DNA of 64,000 nucleotides from Mortierella sp. BCC40632 (lineage: Eukaryota; Mortierellomycota; Mortierellomycetes; Mortierellales; Mortierellaceae): NCBI GenBank assembly GCA_011634665.1, contig WAEK01000001.1:2540001-2604000 (forward strand). Direction: 5' to 3'. Each line of letters opens with the position of its first letter. Positions within the stretch are counted from its first letter, which is position 1. The translations under genes and the position numbers were made by a program. Below, piece by piece: positions 1 to 10,958 of this stretch. The notes beneath the pieces are model-generated. The model was not told where the DNA came from. It ran no database searches and saw only the letters and a program-made list of their open reading frames with translations.

Positions 1-1996
1 GGGAGAGGTCAAAAGGATAGTCGAGCATCTCGGCGGGAATAAATGAGGAAGAGGCTGCTGGTGGAAGAGGTGTTGCAGCATTGATAACCATGTGCGTCTC
101 GTTGTGACTCGCATCGGGCGGAGCATGTGGGTACAGGTCCTCCGAGTCCAGGTGCAGGTGCAGGTTTGAGTGTTCGTGTGGATGTGAGTAGGAATGTGGC
201 CGAGGAGGCATATTCAGCACAGGTGGCGATGGGGTGGCGAGGGACTCCTGAGGAGTGCTGTCGGAGGAGTGGAAGAGGTTTCGACGAGATCGACGTTGTG
301 AAGGAGCACTGTGAGGGAGTTTACGTTGTTTATAAAGAGCACGATGATGCGCATTCGTGCGGAGATGGTGTCGTCGGTTTTGCAGCAGACTCAGCAGGAT
401 CACAGTCAGAGAGATCGCGAGTAGCGTTGCTGTCGTCGACCGTGACGCGCTCTTGGGCCGCGCTTCTTCTTCTTGACGCTCCGCCTTGGACCGTTTCCCT
501 TTCCGATGCCGCCGGTGTGGCCGTGGTAGCGGGGATGACGGTCGTGGGGGTGGAGATGCTTTGGCCTCTGTCGGTGAGGCTGCAAGCGGAGAAGGCGGCG
601 GAGAAGGCGGCGGAGAAGGCTGGGTGAACGTGGCTGCAGTCGTGGTAACAAAGGTTAGGAGTACCCATTCCGTAGTCATCCCTGGTTCGGTTTCTGCAGC
701 AGCAATAACAGTGTGATGATGATGATGACAACGTTGCGTCTCAAGGTCACATTCAATGCTGCAGCTCTCTGAGACTATTGCTGTTGCTTGGTGGCGCGCA
801 CTTGTATCTGTGGGACAAGCGTTACTCTTAGAACTAGTTGCACAGATATCACTATCATCGTCGTTGTCACTGTTGCCAACCATTGTCCCAGGCGGGAGTG
901 ATGACATGCTTGGAAGAGAGACTCTTGTTGTCGTCTCTCGGATGGATATTGAACGCGACACTAGTCCTTCTTCAGCGTGCCCGGAGCATGGCGTGGGGCA
1001 AGAGCAAGCTGGAGTCAGGGTCAGGGCGGGGCGAGCAGTGGGACCACGGCGGTGAGTGGTGTGGCCACGACTGGCACGGGCCTAGGACAGAATGAAGTTA
1101 CACAGAAGGTTTGGATGAGACGACGTTACGGTAGCGTTTTTTTTTTTTTTTTTTTTTTGACATGAGTGTGCCCCCCATTCCCATGTGTCCGCAGTACGCG
1201 CACACAGAGAAGACAGAGAACAGTGCGATCCATGCGGCGAAAGAGCAGGTCGTCATAATGAGAGTAAGCGAGTTCAATCCATGGGTTGGTTTCGTATTGT
1301 TATCACCGAAGAAAGTGTGTTGACAGAGGAGGGGAAAAAAAATGTTGGTAATTGCCAATTGGCATGATAGTTGGGGCAGGAGGAAGAGGACAGGGGCCGT
1401 GCGTAGTGTAAGATGTGGGCAAAGTTACCCAAGGTAGAGCAGCAGTAGAGAGGATGAACGCGACGGGGACCGTCAAGGAGGTGAAGTGAGGACAAGGAGA
1501 GACGGAGAGAGCAAGGAAGAAAGGAAAGGGAGTGAAAAAAAAAAATAAAAGAGCAGATCGAGGTTCGACCAGCAGGAGGTAGGATAAAGGTGCATTGCGA
1601 GACAGGAGCACGCGTAGGTTGCAGAGAAACGCGTCGTCCCCGATGACGAGTGGGGGCAGTGTGCTTAAAGGGTTAAAAACAGGACGCGTTAGTGTGGCAC
1701 AGCTGAGTGGCCAGGTTTGATCGGGGGAGAAATAGAAAGAGAGAAAGAGAGGGGAGACCATCCAAAGGGACTAACACGTAATGTCGCATTCTCAGACAAA
1801 CAGACTGACAGACAGAAAAAAAAAAAAAAAGTACCTTGCGGCTCGCATGATCCTGGAAACGCTCCTGGGCTCCAAGCACCAGCTCTTGCACTTCCTGCAT
1901 TGGCCGTCGCGAACGTGCGATCCGTGACGAGTCAAACAGGGCGAGCGTAAAGAACAGCCGGTACCGGTCCACGAGCGGGACAAGCACATTCGACAT
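1..1996 (-). CDS. Putative Pro/Ser-rich membrane protein, 3' end beyond window
   Basis: I do not recognise the family and the exon structure is not resolved. Three blocks look coding on the minus strand. A first exon (1996 to 1835, 54 codons, starting MSNVLVPLVDRYRLFF) ends at a good AAG|GTACTT donor. A middle block near 1680-1170 has hydrophobic stretches, including a likely membrane segment around LIMTTCSFAAWIALF. A long frame, open from about 1083 to the window edge, follows a TGTCCTAG acceptor. That last frame holds an acidic NDDDSD patch, a Pro-rich segment, a basic stretch (HRRHRKGKRSK) and a second membrane-like segment (LLAISLTVILLSLL, about 380-436), then a Ser/His-rich tail. The phases between blocks do not join cleanly under the donors I tried. 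It could be one multi-exon gene or two. The gene continues to the left of base 1. Confidence 0.4.
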
Positions 1997-3191
1997 GGTG
2001 CGATCTCTCGCTCTCGCAGGCGAGGTTCTTGGCGGGGAGGCAGAATGGGCTGCGACAAAGGCGTAGCACGGGGGGAAGAAGAGAAAGGTTGGCTAAGGGG
2101 TGAGAAGGGGAACAGGAACTGCAACGGGTTTGTACTGGACCGCTGGGCTGTTTGGTCGGCTTGATGAATGCGGGAGAGGGTGCAGGCGGGAGGAGAGAGC
2201 GATTGAGATAGAGATTGAAAGAATAAGAGTATGTGAAAGCGAGGGGCAGACGGGGAATGGCAAAGAATGGGATCGATTGAGAAGGGACGGATCGAGGGGG
2301 GAAAGTATCGAAAGCTGCGGAGAAAAAATGGCAAAGGGCGCGACAGGGGTCGGGAAGGAGAACGAGGAGAGGGGGAGGGCGAGGGACAGGGGCGCAAGAG
2401 AGAGAAAGAATGGTGAGGTGAGCAGAGGTGGAGACGCAACTGGAGAAAGCGAGGAGGAAGCCGAGAAAATGAAAGCGGAGAGAGAGATGGAGTTGAGAGA
2501 AAAGAGAGATAAAGAGAACGTGGGCGTCTGATAAAAGAGTGTGGGAGTGTGTTTCAAAAAATGAAGAGGAGGAGAAAGAAAAGAGAGAGAGAGGGAGTAA
2601 AGGAGCAAGTGTTTGTTGGCTCGAGGATGCAGATGACTGTGAAAGAGACAGAGAGAAAGAGACGGGGTGCTGGGTTGGACAGGGGAACAAAGAAGAAAAA
2701 AATCAAGTTGGGCTGACAGGGGAATTGAAAGGGGGGTGGGGGGAATGGCCGTGCCCTTTATATTCGGGCTTGCTCGAGCTGGACACCCGCGGGCAGGCCT
2801 GGGTCAAGGAGGGGAGAGAGAGAGAGAGAGAGAAGGAAAGAAGGGAACCGCAGGACAAACAGATAAACCGCACAAGATGGGAAGATGGGCTCAGGAAATT
2901 CAGTCGGGTCTTGACAGCGATAGCGGATCTTTGCCTCGGCCCATCTGGCCTATGAACATGGCTCTTCTTGCGATCTTCACAATGATCGCTGTGGTCCTGA
3001 CCCTGACCGCGGATGTGGCCGCGCCCTCGAGAAATGAAAAAAAGTGGCAGGGAACGGTGGGGCAAAGGGGGAGATAGTCAGAATAGAGGAAGGAGAGGCA
3101 ATTGCGCAAGGGCCGATCTTGACTGGTGTTCTAGGTGCACTTCCTGTCAAGGGAGGCAGCAGCTAGAGCGGGGAGGTGAGGCGGAGAGAAG

Positions 3192-3229
<38 letters not shown>

Positions 3230-4495
3230 CCGGGCGCGGAATATGCAATTGGGAAAGGACCTCTGTCTTGGACCACCCACTCTTTGGCTTGGCGGAAAGC
3301 TTAGACAATGGGAGCGATCGTGGACTACTGTAGAAAAGCCTGGACAGGCCTATGCGGCAGCACATAGGACTTTGAGACTCGGATCGTTGACTGAGCACGG
3401 CCCGGCACCGTCGAGTCTATTCTGCTGTAGCTGGATGATGTGGTTCACGATCGAGTTGTAGGTCAGAGAGAACTTGATGTTGGGCAAGAAGCACAATTGA
3501 TCAAGAAGAAGCACAATTGGTCAAGAAGAAGCAAAAAGAAACAGCGGTGGCTTCTTGTCCATTGGTCTTTCCTGCTTTATCTTTTCCTTTCCTCTTTCTC
3601 CCTTCCCCACCATCCAAAGAGGGTGCCTGGATGTCTGAGAGTCAAGGATTGCGCATGCACCAGTGTGCTTAGCATGATTGAGCACGCATTACGGAAGGGA
3701 TGCATCGTCTCATGGACTGGGGCAGCCGAATGGGGTGGACCAGCAACCAGTCTAGAGAACAAAGCAAGACCATTGGAGATGCAGGAAGAGGGGCGCATAT
3801 GTCTGCCGCATGTGCAAGCGTGTGCTCCTCCACCAATGCAAGGAAAGAGGAGAGGAGAGTCAAACCATGCATTCAAAGGGTCGAGCTGTGCAAATCTGGT
3901 GGAGAGACGAGGGACACTCTTGTCCCGGCTTGGTTGTTTCCAAGAATCTTCCCTTCTCAATGCTTCCCGCGGTTGTTGCCTCTGGTCCATTGGAGCGAAT
4001 GGGAAGCTGCACCCCAGCCCTTGCAGGCCGATCAAAAAATAACCACTGTCCTAAGACGTTGAAGCGTCTGTTTGTCCGTTGTTATTGTTGTTGTTGTTGT
4101 TTTTGTTGTTATTACTGGGCTGAGTTGGGCATAAAAGAGGTCCAAGGAACAAAGGCCTGGGGTGTATTTTTTCCTCAAAGTCGTGATGCAACTTTGTGGA
4201 AAAAAATATGAATTCTCCGAGGAGATCTTTGGGACTGTCCTGTTTACCATAGCATCCTCTGCAGCCTGCACCCCTATGTCGTACGATACGCAAACTCGGG
4301 TTTTGTTTATTGAACAGTTGATGATCAAAGAAAAGTGACATGCTTCGTGCTCGGGAGTTCTGAACACCTTTTTTTGTTTTTTTTTTTTTGTTTCCTTTCT
4401 TTCCTTTTTTTTTCTTTTTTCTTTTTCTTTTTTCCCTTTTTTTTCTTTTATAGTTTCCTAAATCATAAAACTATGCTTCTGGCCCTTAATCGCAA
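1997..4495. other. Intergenic, purine-rich, no supported gene
   Basis: About 2.5 kb between two minus-strand genes. It contains GA-rich low-complexity DNA (2080-2860), an A36 run at 3192-3227, a doubled 20-base unit (AAGAAGCACAATTG plus RTCAAG) at about 3486-3530, and a TTG-rich stretch near 4083-4115. T-rich DNA at 4370-4450 lies just past the 3' end of the next gene. Overlapping open frames at 3440-4062 on both strands show no recognisable domain and no intron signals, and I do not call them genes. Confidence 0.5.
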
Positions 4496-6410
4496 TTAGT
4501 GGCACCAAACCTTTGGCCGAATGGAAAATTGGCCATCCCTCTCTCGGAAAGTTGGATAAATCACAAGGCTAACCACTCCATCTGGGTTCGATTTTTGCGA
4601 CGTGGCCATTGTTTCTTCATCAAAGGGCTTGCCAAGAGGAACGTTTTCGGGGATGATCGCAGTTTCGAGGCCAGTCATTGCAATCGAGAGCTCATATGCC
4701 CTGGTGCAAATATCTTGAATCTTTGCCCCCTCACTGACGCCTGAGTATGCTCGAGAAATCAGGTCCGAAATCTCGTTCGCCGCCTCATTAACCTCTTTTT
4801 CCTTCCTGGCCTTTAGTGACTCATCTTTGACGATCATAACACAAAGCTGCTGTCGCCAGCGTACAGCTAGTTTGCTATTGCGCTCATTCATCCAGTCGTA
4901 GATCTCTGCAAAGCCTTCGTTATAGTCAAATGCGCTATTCAAGGGCTTGCTGAAGAATCGGTTGACAAGTGTTGACATGACAACAGACTCCATGAATAGG
5001 TTCAGGTGGTAGGCCTCCAGGTTCTCTTCTGCTACAGGAAAATTGACAAGCTTGCCAGTTTCCTTAAAGAGTCCAATCACAACCTCTTTGTTCAGGTTGA
5101 CTGACCGCGTGCCTTGCGCCTTCCTGACAAATTGCTCGATATGGGCCTTGAGCTGCGACATTTTGTCATTGATGGTTGAGTGATCGTCATCTGTGGCGCG
5201 AATGATGCGCATGTGGTCAAAGTAATTCTTGGACATAACCTCATAGTCCTTGTCGCGTCTATCAAGCTTGTCCTTCGTCTCCTTAAGTTGACGCTGAAGA
5301 TTATCGATTGCATAGCGAGCTTGCTGTTCTGCCGTTATTCTGTAGTATTCAGACTGATGCGCTAGATTTGCTTGCTCAATCATTTGTTCACTGAGCTGCC
5401 TGATCTCTCGCCTGAGTAGTTCTTTCTCATCCTCTACCGATCCTTGTTCCTGCTGCGACCCAAATTGGTTGAGAGAATATTGGCCATCCACATCCATCAG
5501 GTCACGGTCCTCCGAAGGATAATATTCACCTATGCATAGATTACCATCATTCATTAGTATTGAGGACATCGTGCCTATTCACCTCTAGACTACATCACAC
5601 TTTGAATGAACAATGTGTAGGTCCCTATTATATGGACATACCTTCAATCAGACTACCTTCATCGAGCGATTCTTCATCATTAACAATAGATTCGGTCGTC
5701 TGCATTTCAAACTGGGCCTCTGACATTGCATTGGAAATCTGCTGGGGAACAGTCGTTGGATCCAATGTCTTTTCAGTGACGGCCGGCGTGACATTGCTCA
5801 GTTCGGTTGCTGGGGTGGTGGCGTCAACTACAGACACTGGCGCAGAAGTTGATTCAGGCTGTACCTCGGTTGCTGTTGGGGTAACTACCTGAACGACAGT
5901 CGGAGCAACTACCTGAGTGACAGTCGGGGCAACAGCCGCATCGGCTGTGGATGGAGTGGCCGCATCGGCGGCAGTAGCAGGAATGGCGGCAGATTCAGCC
6001 GAGATAGCAGGCGCAACAGAAGCGTCCTGAACGGGCGGCAAGGCGCCAGGAAGAGGTTGTTCGGGCAAAGGCTTGATATTAAGCTGCTTGGCCCCTTGGG
6101 TCGGCGACGAGAGAGTGATAGGTGAGGCGGGCATGGCAGATGTAGCGGGCGTGACAGGCGTGACAGGCGTGGCAGGCGTGGCAGGCGTGGCAGCGGAAAC
6201 TGAGGTTGCGGTGGGAATAGAAACAGGCGGAGGAGCAACAGCACCGACAACAGCAGCGGTTGTAACAGACTTTTTCTGAGCTTCTTCAGGCACTGCTGTA
6301 TTAGCAACCGAAGCAGCATCGTCCACGGGACGGCCCGAGTCGACAGGGGCAGGCAAGGGCTGCGACATGGCCACGGATGGAGATGGCGAATCGGGTTTTG
6401 GCGAGGTCAT
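4496..6410 (-). CDS. Coiled-coil protein with GrpE-like C-terminal segment (two exons)
   Basis: Two exons join in frame. Exon 1 is 6410-5642 (256 codons plus one base) and exon 2 is 5574-4496. The 67-base intron starts GTATGT and ends GAATAG, giving 615 residues. Residues 1 to about 250 are Ala/Thr/Pro/Val-rich and probably disordered. Residues about 300-410 form a heptad-rich coiled coil (EEKELLRREIRQLSEQM and on), then a mostly helical domain. The last 45 residues (571-615) carry GKPFDEETM, a hydrophobic strand DGVVSLVIY and a closing RPKVW. Coiled coil, then helices, then a GxPFD...RPxxV end is the order seen in GrpE, the nucleotide exchange factor of DnaK/Hsp70, though this protein is three times longer. 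The gene is divergent from an Hsp70-like gene. The GrpE link is my inference from motif order; the exon join is strong. The start MTSPKPDSP at 6410 was chosen because upstream codons run into (CT)n repeat. Confidence 0.85.
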
Positions 6411-6599
6411 TGGCCGGCGCAGATGGAAAGCAAAGGAAGAGTAGAAGCGGAAAAAATGCAGATGAGGATGAGGAAAAAGAGAAAGGAAAAAAAAGAGGAG
6501 CGATGGACGGAGGGGAAAAAATACACGAACACTGCCCAGGGTCACGAACAAAAAAAAAAAAAAAAGCTGGCCCAGCAGAAAAAATCCAGCGAGTGTCGC

Positions 6600-6642
<43 letters not shown>

Positions 6643-7442
6643 GGAAAGGAGTGCACAGCGTATCGCCTTTGTTTGCCTGGTATTGGGGCGAGCAAAAGTG
6701 GGGGATGCACCAGCTCGGCGCCTGTCTGGGCCATGCTCTCTTTCTCTTTTCTTTCTTTCTTTTTCATCTTTTGCCTTGCATCCGCACTGCTTGGCCACGC
6801 CACACATCTCTCACGCGTCAATACGCGCGACCACTACGCCGCTCTCCAATGCTCCTCCCCCGCGCACTGCTCTCACGCATACTGCGGGACACACACACGC
6901 GCGCACCTTTGGCTTGCCAGGTCATCAGGACTGTAGAATGTCTTGAGTGATGGTATGATTGTGATGGCGAGGAGTGTTTGAGATGATGATGACATTGACA
7001 TTGACATTGACATTGGTAATGTTGAGTAGGTGATAATGTCCTCATCTCTCATCCCTTGCATCCTCCGCCTCAACCCCTACTCCTGTGGGAAACAACAGTG
7101 AGAACAAGCAAAAGTGGCCGAGTGTGGCGAGGCATCTGCGGCGCCTTCGCCCTCTGCAGCCCAGCCGAAGAAACGCAGTGTGGTGATTTGCTGCCTGTGT
7201 TGGGCAAAAGACGAGATAGAAGGTGAGAGCGATGAAGCACCGCCCTTGTATCTCCCTTCTTTCTGTCTTTGTCTCTCTCTTTCGAGCCTCGACGCATTGG
7301 CCTGGCCTTCATACCCATGCTGTGTCCGTCCTGTGTCGTGTTTGCTGTGGCCAACCTTCGACGCACGGGATCACTATCACTTCTCTGGGGCACTGCCCAA
7401 GCAAGGGGTACACACACGGGACCTTGGGCTCCCGCTTTCACA

Positions 7443-7512
7443 GTGCTCCCGCTGGCACAGGGCTCCCGCTGGCACAGGGCTCCCGCTGGCACAGGGGCTC
7501 CTGTGTGCACAG
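7443..7512. repeat. 17-bp tandem repeat, about 4 copies
   Basis: The unit GGCTCCCGCTGGCACAG occurs three times nearly perfectly, followed by a diverged copy (GGGCTCCTGTGTGCACAGG). It lies in the divergent promoter region and is GC-rich, unlike the usual CT microsatellites around it. Confidence 0.85.
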
Positions 7513-7726
7513 GCGTGCTATGCCGGCGGTTCCCCCAGTAAGTGATAAAGCAGCACATGGTGTACATAGTCTACCCGGCTTTATTGTTCTCCTTCCTCTC
7601 CTTTGTCCATTTGCCCTGGACTCGTGGCTGGTCAGTCAGCCCATGCACGGGGACAGTGGCAAACCGCGCAATGCGGCACTGCTCTCTCTTTTTTTGGCTG
7701 TTCTCTCCCTTCTCGACTCTCTCTCT

Positions 7727-7730
7727 GCTC

Positions 7731-7796
<66 letters not shown>

Positions 7797-7831
7797 CTCT
7801 CTCTCTCTCTCTTTCTCACTCCTTCCCTTCT
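7727..7831. repeat. (CT)n / (CTTT)n microsatellite
   Basis: A run of CT dinucleotides broken by CTTT units, about 100 bases, upstream of the Hsp70-like gene. Such tracts are typical of promoters in this window and probably vary in length between strains. Confidence 0.9.
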
Positions 7832-8022
7832 CCTCCCTACGTTCATTAGACCTACGTCCATCTTCCTCACATCTGTGGCTCCATCCCCGGTTTCCGTCCC
7901 ATCTTCCCCCCCCCTCGCATCCACCAATCTCTGTTCCTGGTCCGACCTCACCTTTTCTTACCTGGACTGATTCGATCCACCCCGCGTATCTCTCAAACCT
8001 AGTACCTCTCTAGTCTCGCGCC

Positions 8023-10247
8023 ATGCAACAACAGGTCTTTAATCCAAAGGACTATCCAATTGTGATGGCCATTGACTTTGGCACAACTTATTCGTAAGTT
8101 TCCTCTTCATGTCATTGTTATTTGCCATCATCGTCTGGTTGATGACATCTCTCTTCTCCTGTCTGACTGATCCCTTCTCTCTTTTCTTTCTCTCTCTCAC
8201 ACACTCTCTCACTCTCTCACTCTCTCACTTACTCGCACTCTCTTTCACTCTTTCACTTACTCACTCCCTCTTTCGCTCTCTCTCACTCTCTCACACCTTC
8301 TTTTGTTCTGTCTCTTCTTTTTCTCTTTTCCTCCTGTGACTCTCTCCCTTTTGTCAACTCTTTTGCTCAGTGGTTGTGCCTATGCCTATGCTCAGGATGA
8401 CAAGGAGGTCATTGATATTACTTCATGGTATGTCCATTGTCCCACGCCAAGGATACAGACTCCCCCCAACCCCTTACTGCTATGCCCTGCCCCGACTCTT
8501 CTTTCACGTATGGCTCACGCAACGTATCCCCCTACCTCCGTCACTTTTGTAACACAGGCCAAGACAGAGCATTCAGTATCCCAAGACGCCCACCCTCAAT
8601 CTCTACAAGAAGGACGACCCAGAGCATAAACTGGTCGCTTGGGGCTGGAAGGCAAAGATGGAGACACTCAAGCCCACTGCCAGGCATCATACGCTCTTGT
8701 ACCAGTACAAGCTGCACCTGGACGAGAACCTGCAGAATGCACCACTCGACGTTGACATCACGGTCCTAGAGGCCATCTCCCATTACCTCGAGGCTTTCCA
8801 CGAGTATGTTGTGGGCGAAATCATGCGCGGCTTTGCTCGAAACTTCCAGAGAGATCACTTCCGGTATTGCCTGACGGTCCCTGCTATGTGGTCAGACAGG
8901 GCCAAGAACGTAATGCGTCAGGCTGCGATCCATGCCAAGCTTATCAAGGAAACTGATCACCCCGACCGACTCATGCTTATCTCGGAACCTGAGGCTGCCG
9001 CTCTGTACTGTGAACGCAAGTGTGAGCAATTCGACTTGAACCATGGAGACCGATTCATGATTTGTGATGCCGGTGGTGGTACAGTCGATCTGATTGTCTT
9101 TGAAATTGCTGTCACCTCTGCTGGTCGTCGACTTTCTGAGGTGACCAAGGGTCACGGCGCTTCCTGTGGTTCCGTCTTCTTGGACCGACACATGCGCCGC
9201 CTGCTGGAGGAAAAATTTGGACACCACGCTGCCAACTTCCCCGCCAACATCATCCCTAATCTCGTTGATACCTTTGCCGACTCGATCAAGCCTCAATTTG
9301 ATGGTATTGAGGATCAGTTCTTGCAGCTCCCCGCTAACCGATGCTTTGAAGACTTGGAGGATCCCGAGGCAGTTGGTATTGACGATGGATACCTGGTGCT
9401 TACTGCACCTGAATTGAAGGAAAAGGTGTTTGAACCCGTTGTTAAGGATGTGCTCTCGTTGATCCAGGAACAATTGACGCATGCAAAGACTTGCTCTGCG
9501 ATTTTCTTGGTCGGAGGCTTTGGTTCGTCCAATTACCTTTACAGCCGTGTTAAGCAGCAGTTTAGTGGTCAGGTTGGGCTCATCTCGATCCCACCTCGAC
9601 CCGAGCTGGCTGTCGTTCGTGGCGCCGTTTGTGTAGGTCTGAACCCTCGTGTGGTGACGGCACGTATTGCTCGTCGGTGTTACGGTATTTCATCCGACCA
9701 GCCATTCGAGAAGGGCAAAGATCCTTTGGCGAAGCGCAAGTTTGAGGTGAACGGAGTATGGTGCATTGACCGATTCTCACCTTATGTGAAGAAGGGTCAA
9801 AAGTTGAATGTCGACGAGAGCATTTCAAGAGAATTCTCGTTCACAAAGTACTCGGAGGCTCCCGAGGACTATAACATTGCTCTTTATGCTGCCGATACGG
9901 ATGGAGAGCCCCCACGCTACACAACAGATCCCGGAGTGTCAAAGTTGGCTGATATCCCTATCCCATGCCCTCATGCACCTTCGGCCCGTCTTGGCTCAAT
10001 GGTAAGTGTTGTGGTTTACTATTGCTTTTTGCTACTGCTGAGCAACTCTTGCTACAAAGAAAAAGAAAAAAAAAGAAAAAAAAGAAGAATGCTAATCTCC
10101 CGATTGCCCATTTGCCTGGTGCCCGCTTAATAGGTCAAGGTGAAGGTTAACATGAACTTTGGATTGAACGAAATCAAGGCGGAGGCCGTGGTTGCGGATA
10201 GGGTGTACTCTACTGTCCTTCAGTTTGATGCTGTGGATACCTTCTAG
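8023..10247 (+). CDS. Hsp70-like ATPase, HSPA12 type (four exons)
   Basis: Exons 8023-8093, 8371-8427, 8558-10001 and 10134-10247 join in frame to 561 residues. All introns are GT-AG (donors GTAAGT, GTATGT, GTAAGT). The actin/Hsp70 ATPase fold is clear: phosphate-1 loop IDFGTTYSG (residues 17-25), SEPEAAA (185-191), phosphate-2 loop DAGGGTVDL (213-221) and adenosine motif LVGGFGSSNYL (about 360-370). After the ATPase domain there is only a short beta-rich tail ending AVDTF, not the classical substrate-binding domain plus lid of DnaK. That architecture matches the HSPA12A/B-like family found in fungi and animals, whose clients are mostly unknown. The start MQQQVFNP sits just before the P-loop, as expected. 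Its head-to-head neighbour has a GrpE-like end, which may indicate a dedicated partner. Confidence 0.93.
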
Positions 10248-10958
10248 GATTTTTCTTTGTGCCCTTTTTGTGTTCTCGTCAAGCATCATTCTTTGTAGTA
10301 GTCATCTCAATGTATATATCCACACCCTCTCTTCGCGTGCCCCTGGTGCCAAGTGCTTTGCTTAAATTTGCACCATCTACCGCCAGAACTAAAGAAGCTG
10401 CCCACTCTCGCTTGCAGCAAGCATCGATCTTTTTTCACTTTCTCAAAAAAAAAAAAATGGCCCGGTTACTGGTTCCTGGACACCTCTCACTCTCACTCTC
10501 ATATCACGTGTGAAGTGAGTATGCCATTGACAATCAACATTTCATCGCCAACTCATCACCCTTTTTATTTCTTTTTTTACTCCCAATAATACCCTATCTA
10601 CATTACATTTCCTGGCTGTCAGCATTTGTTCAGCAGGAACAACATCTTGGTGAACATTATCCCATTCGTTCAACATCTCACATTGGGGAGAGGAGGCTCT
10701 CTAATGAAATTGCCCTCATCTGCTCACTAAAATCTTGCCACCTGTCAAAAAAAACCCAACTTCTTCGAGCGCAAGGGCCACCGCAAGAGTCCGTGAAGAA
10801 AAAAGAAAAGAAAAGAAAAGAAGAGAACAAAATATAGCGCATATTTGGACGGAAATATAAACCAAAGAACAAGGAAACAAAGAAGAACAAAGATCATCCA
10901 GGAGTACAAATCATCTACTCGGAACCAAGCAAGAGAACAAGTCCCCCCCAAAAAAACC
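10248..10958. other. Intergenic, 3' UTR and TMF1-like promoter
   Basis: Between two plus-strand genes. It holds short A runs (10445-10457, 10747-10754) and an AAAAG repeat at 10800-10822 directly upstream of the next coding start. No other feature is visible. Confidence 0.5.

Larger units (their letters stand above)
6411..8022. promoter_or_regulatory. Shared divergent promoter region
   Basis: These 1.6 kb separate the start codons of the coiled-coil gene (-) and the Hsp70-like gene (+), so they must hold both promoters. It contains a (CT)n run at 6599-6638, a four-copy TGACAT-type hexamer near 6990-7015, a 17-base GC-rich tandem repeat at 7443-7512 and a 100-base CT/CTTT tract at 7727-7831. 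I see no convincing TATA box or heat-shock element array. Several open frames here are repeat-derived and not called. Confidence 0.5.

Noticed and set aside
330..731. Minus-strand open frame of 133 codons
   Set aside because: It overlaps, in another frame, the longer open frame that runs off the left edge and contains the membrane-like segment. The overlapping frame is longer and has a proper acceptor upstream.
1932..2690. Minus-strand frames of 170-250 codons rich in Ser, Leu and Phe
   Set aside because: They are translations of CT-rich leader DNA; composition is explained by the repeat and no motif is present.
3440..4062. Overlapping open frames on both strands of 120-200 codons
   Set aside because: No recognisable domain, no splice signals, and equal openness on both strands suggest chance.
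6423..6950. Plus-strand frames of 175-189 codons opposite the coiled-coil gene start
   Set aside because: They contain Ser-Leu repeats from (CT)n and lie in the divergent promoter.
7114..7849. Plus-strand frames of 140-208 codons
   Set aside because: They cross the 17-bp tandem repeat and the CT microsatellite; no conserved segment.
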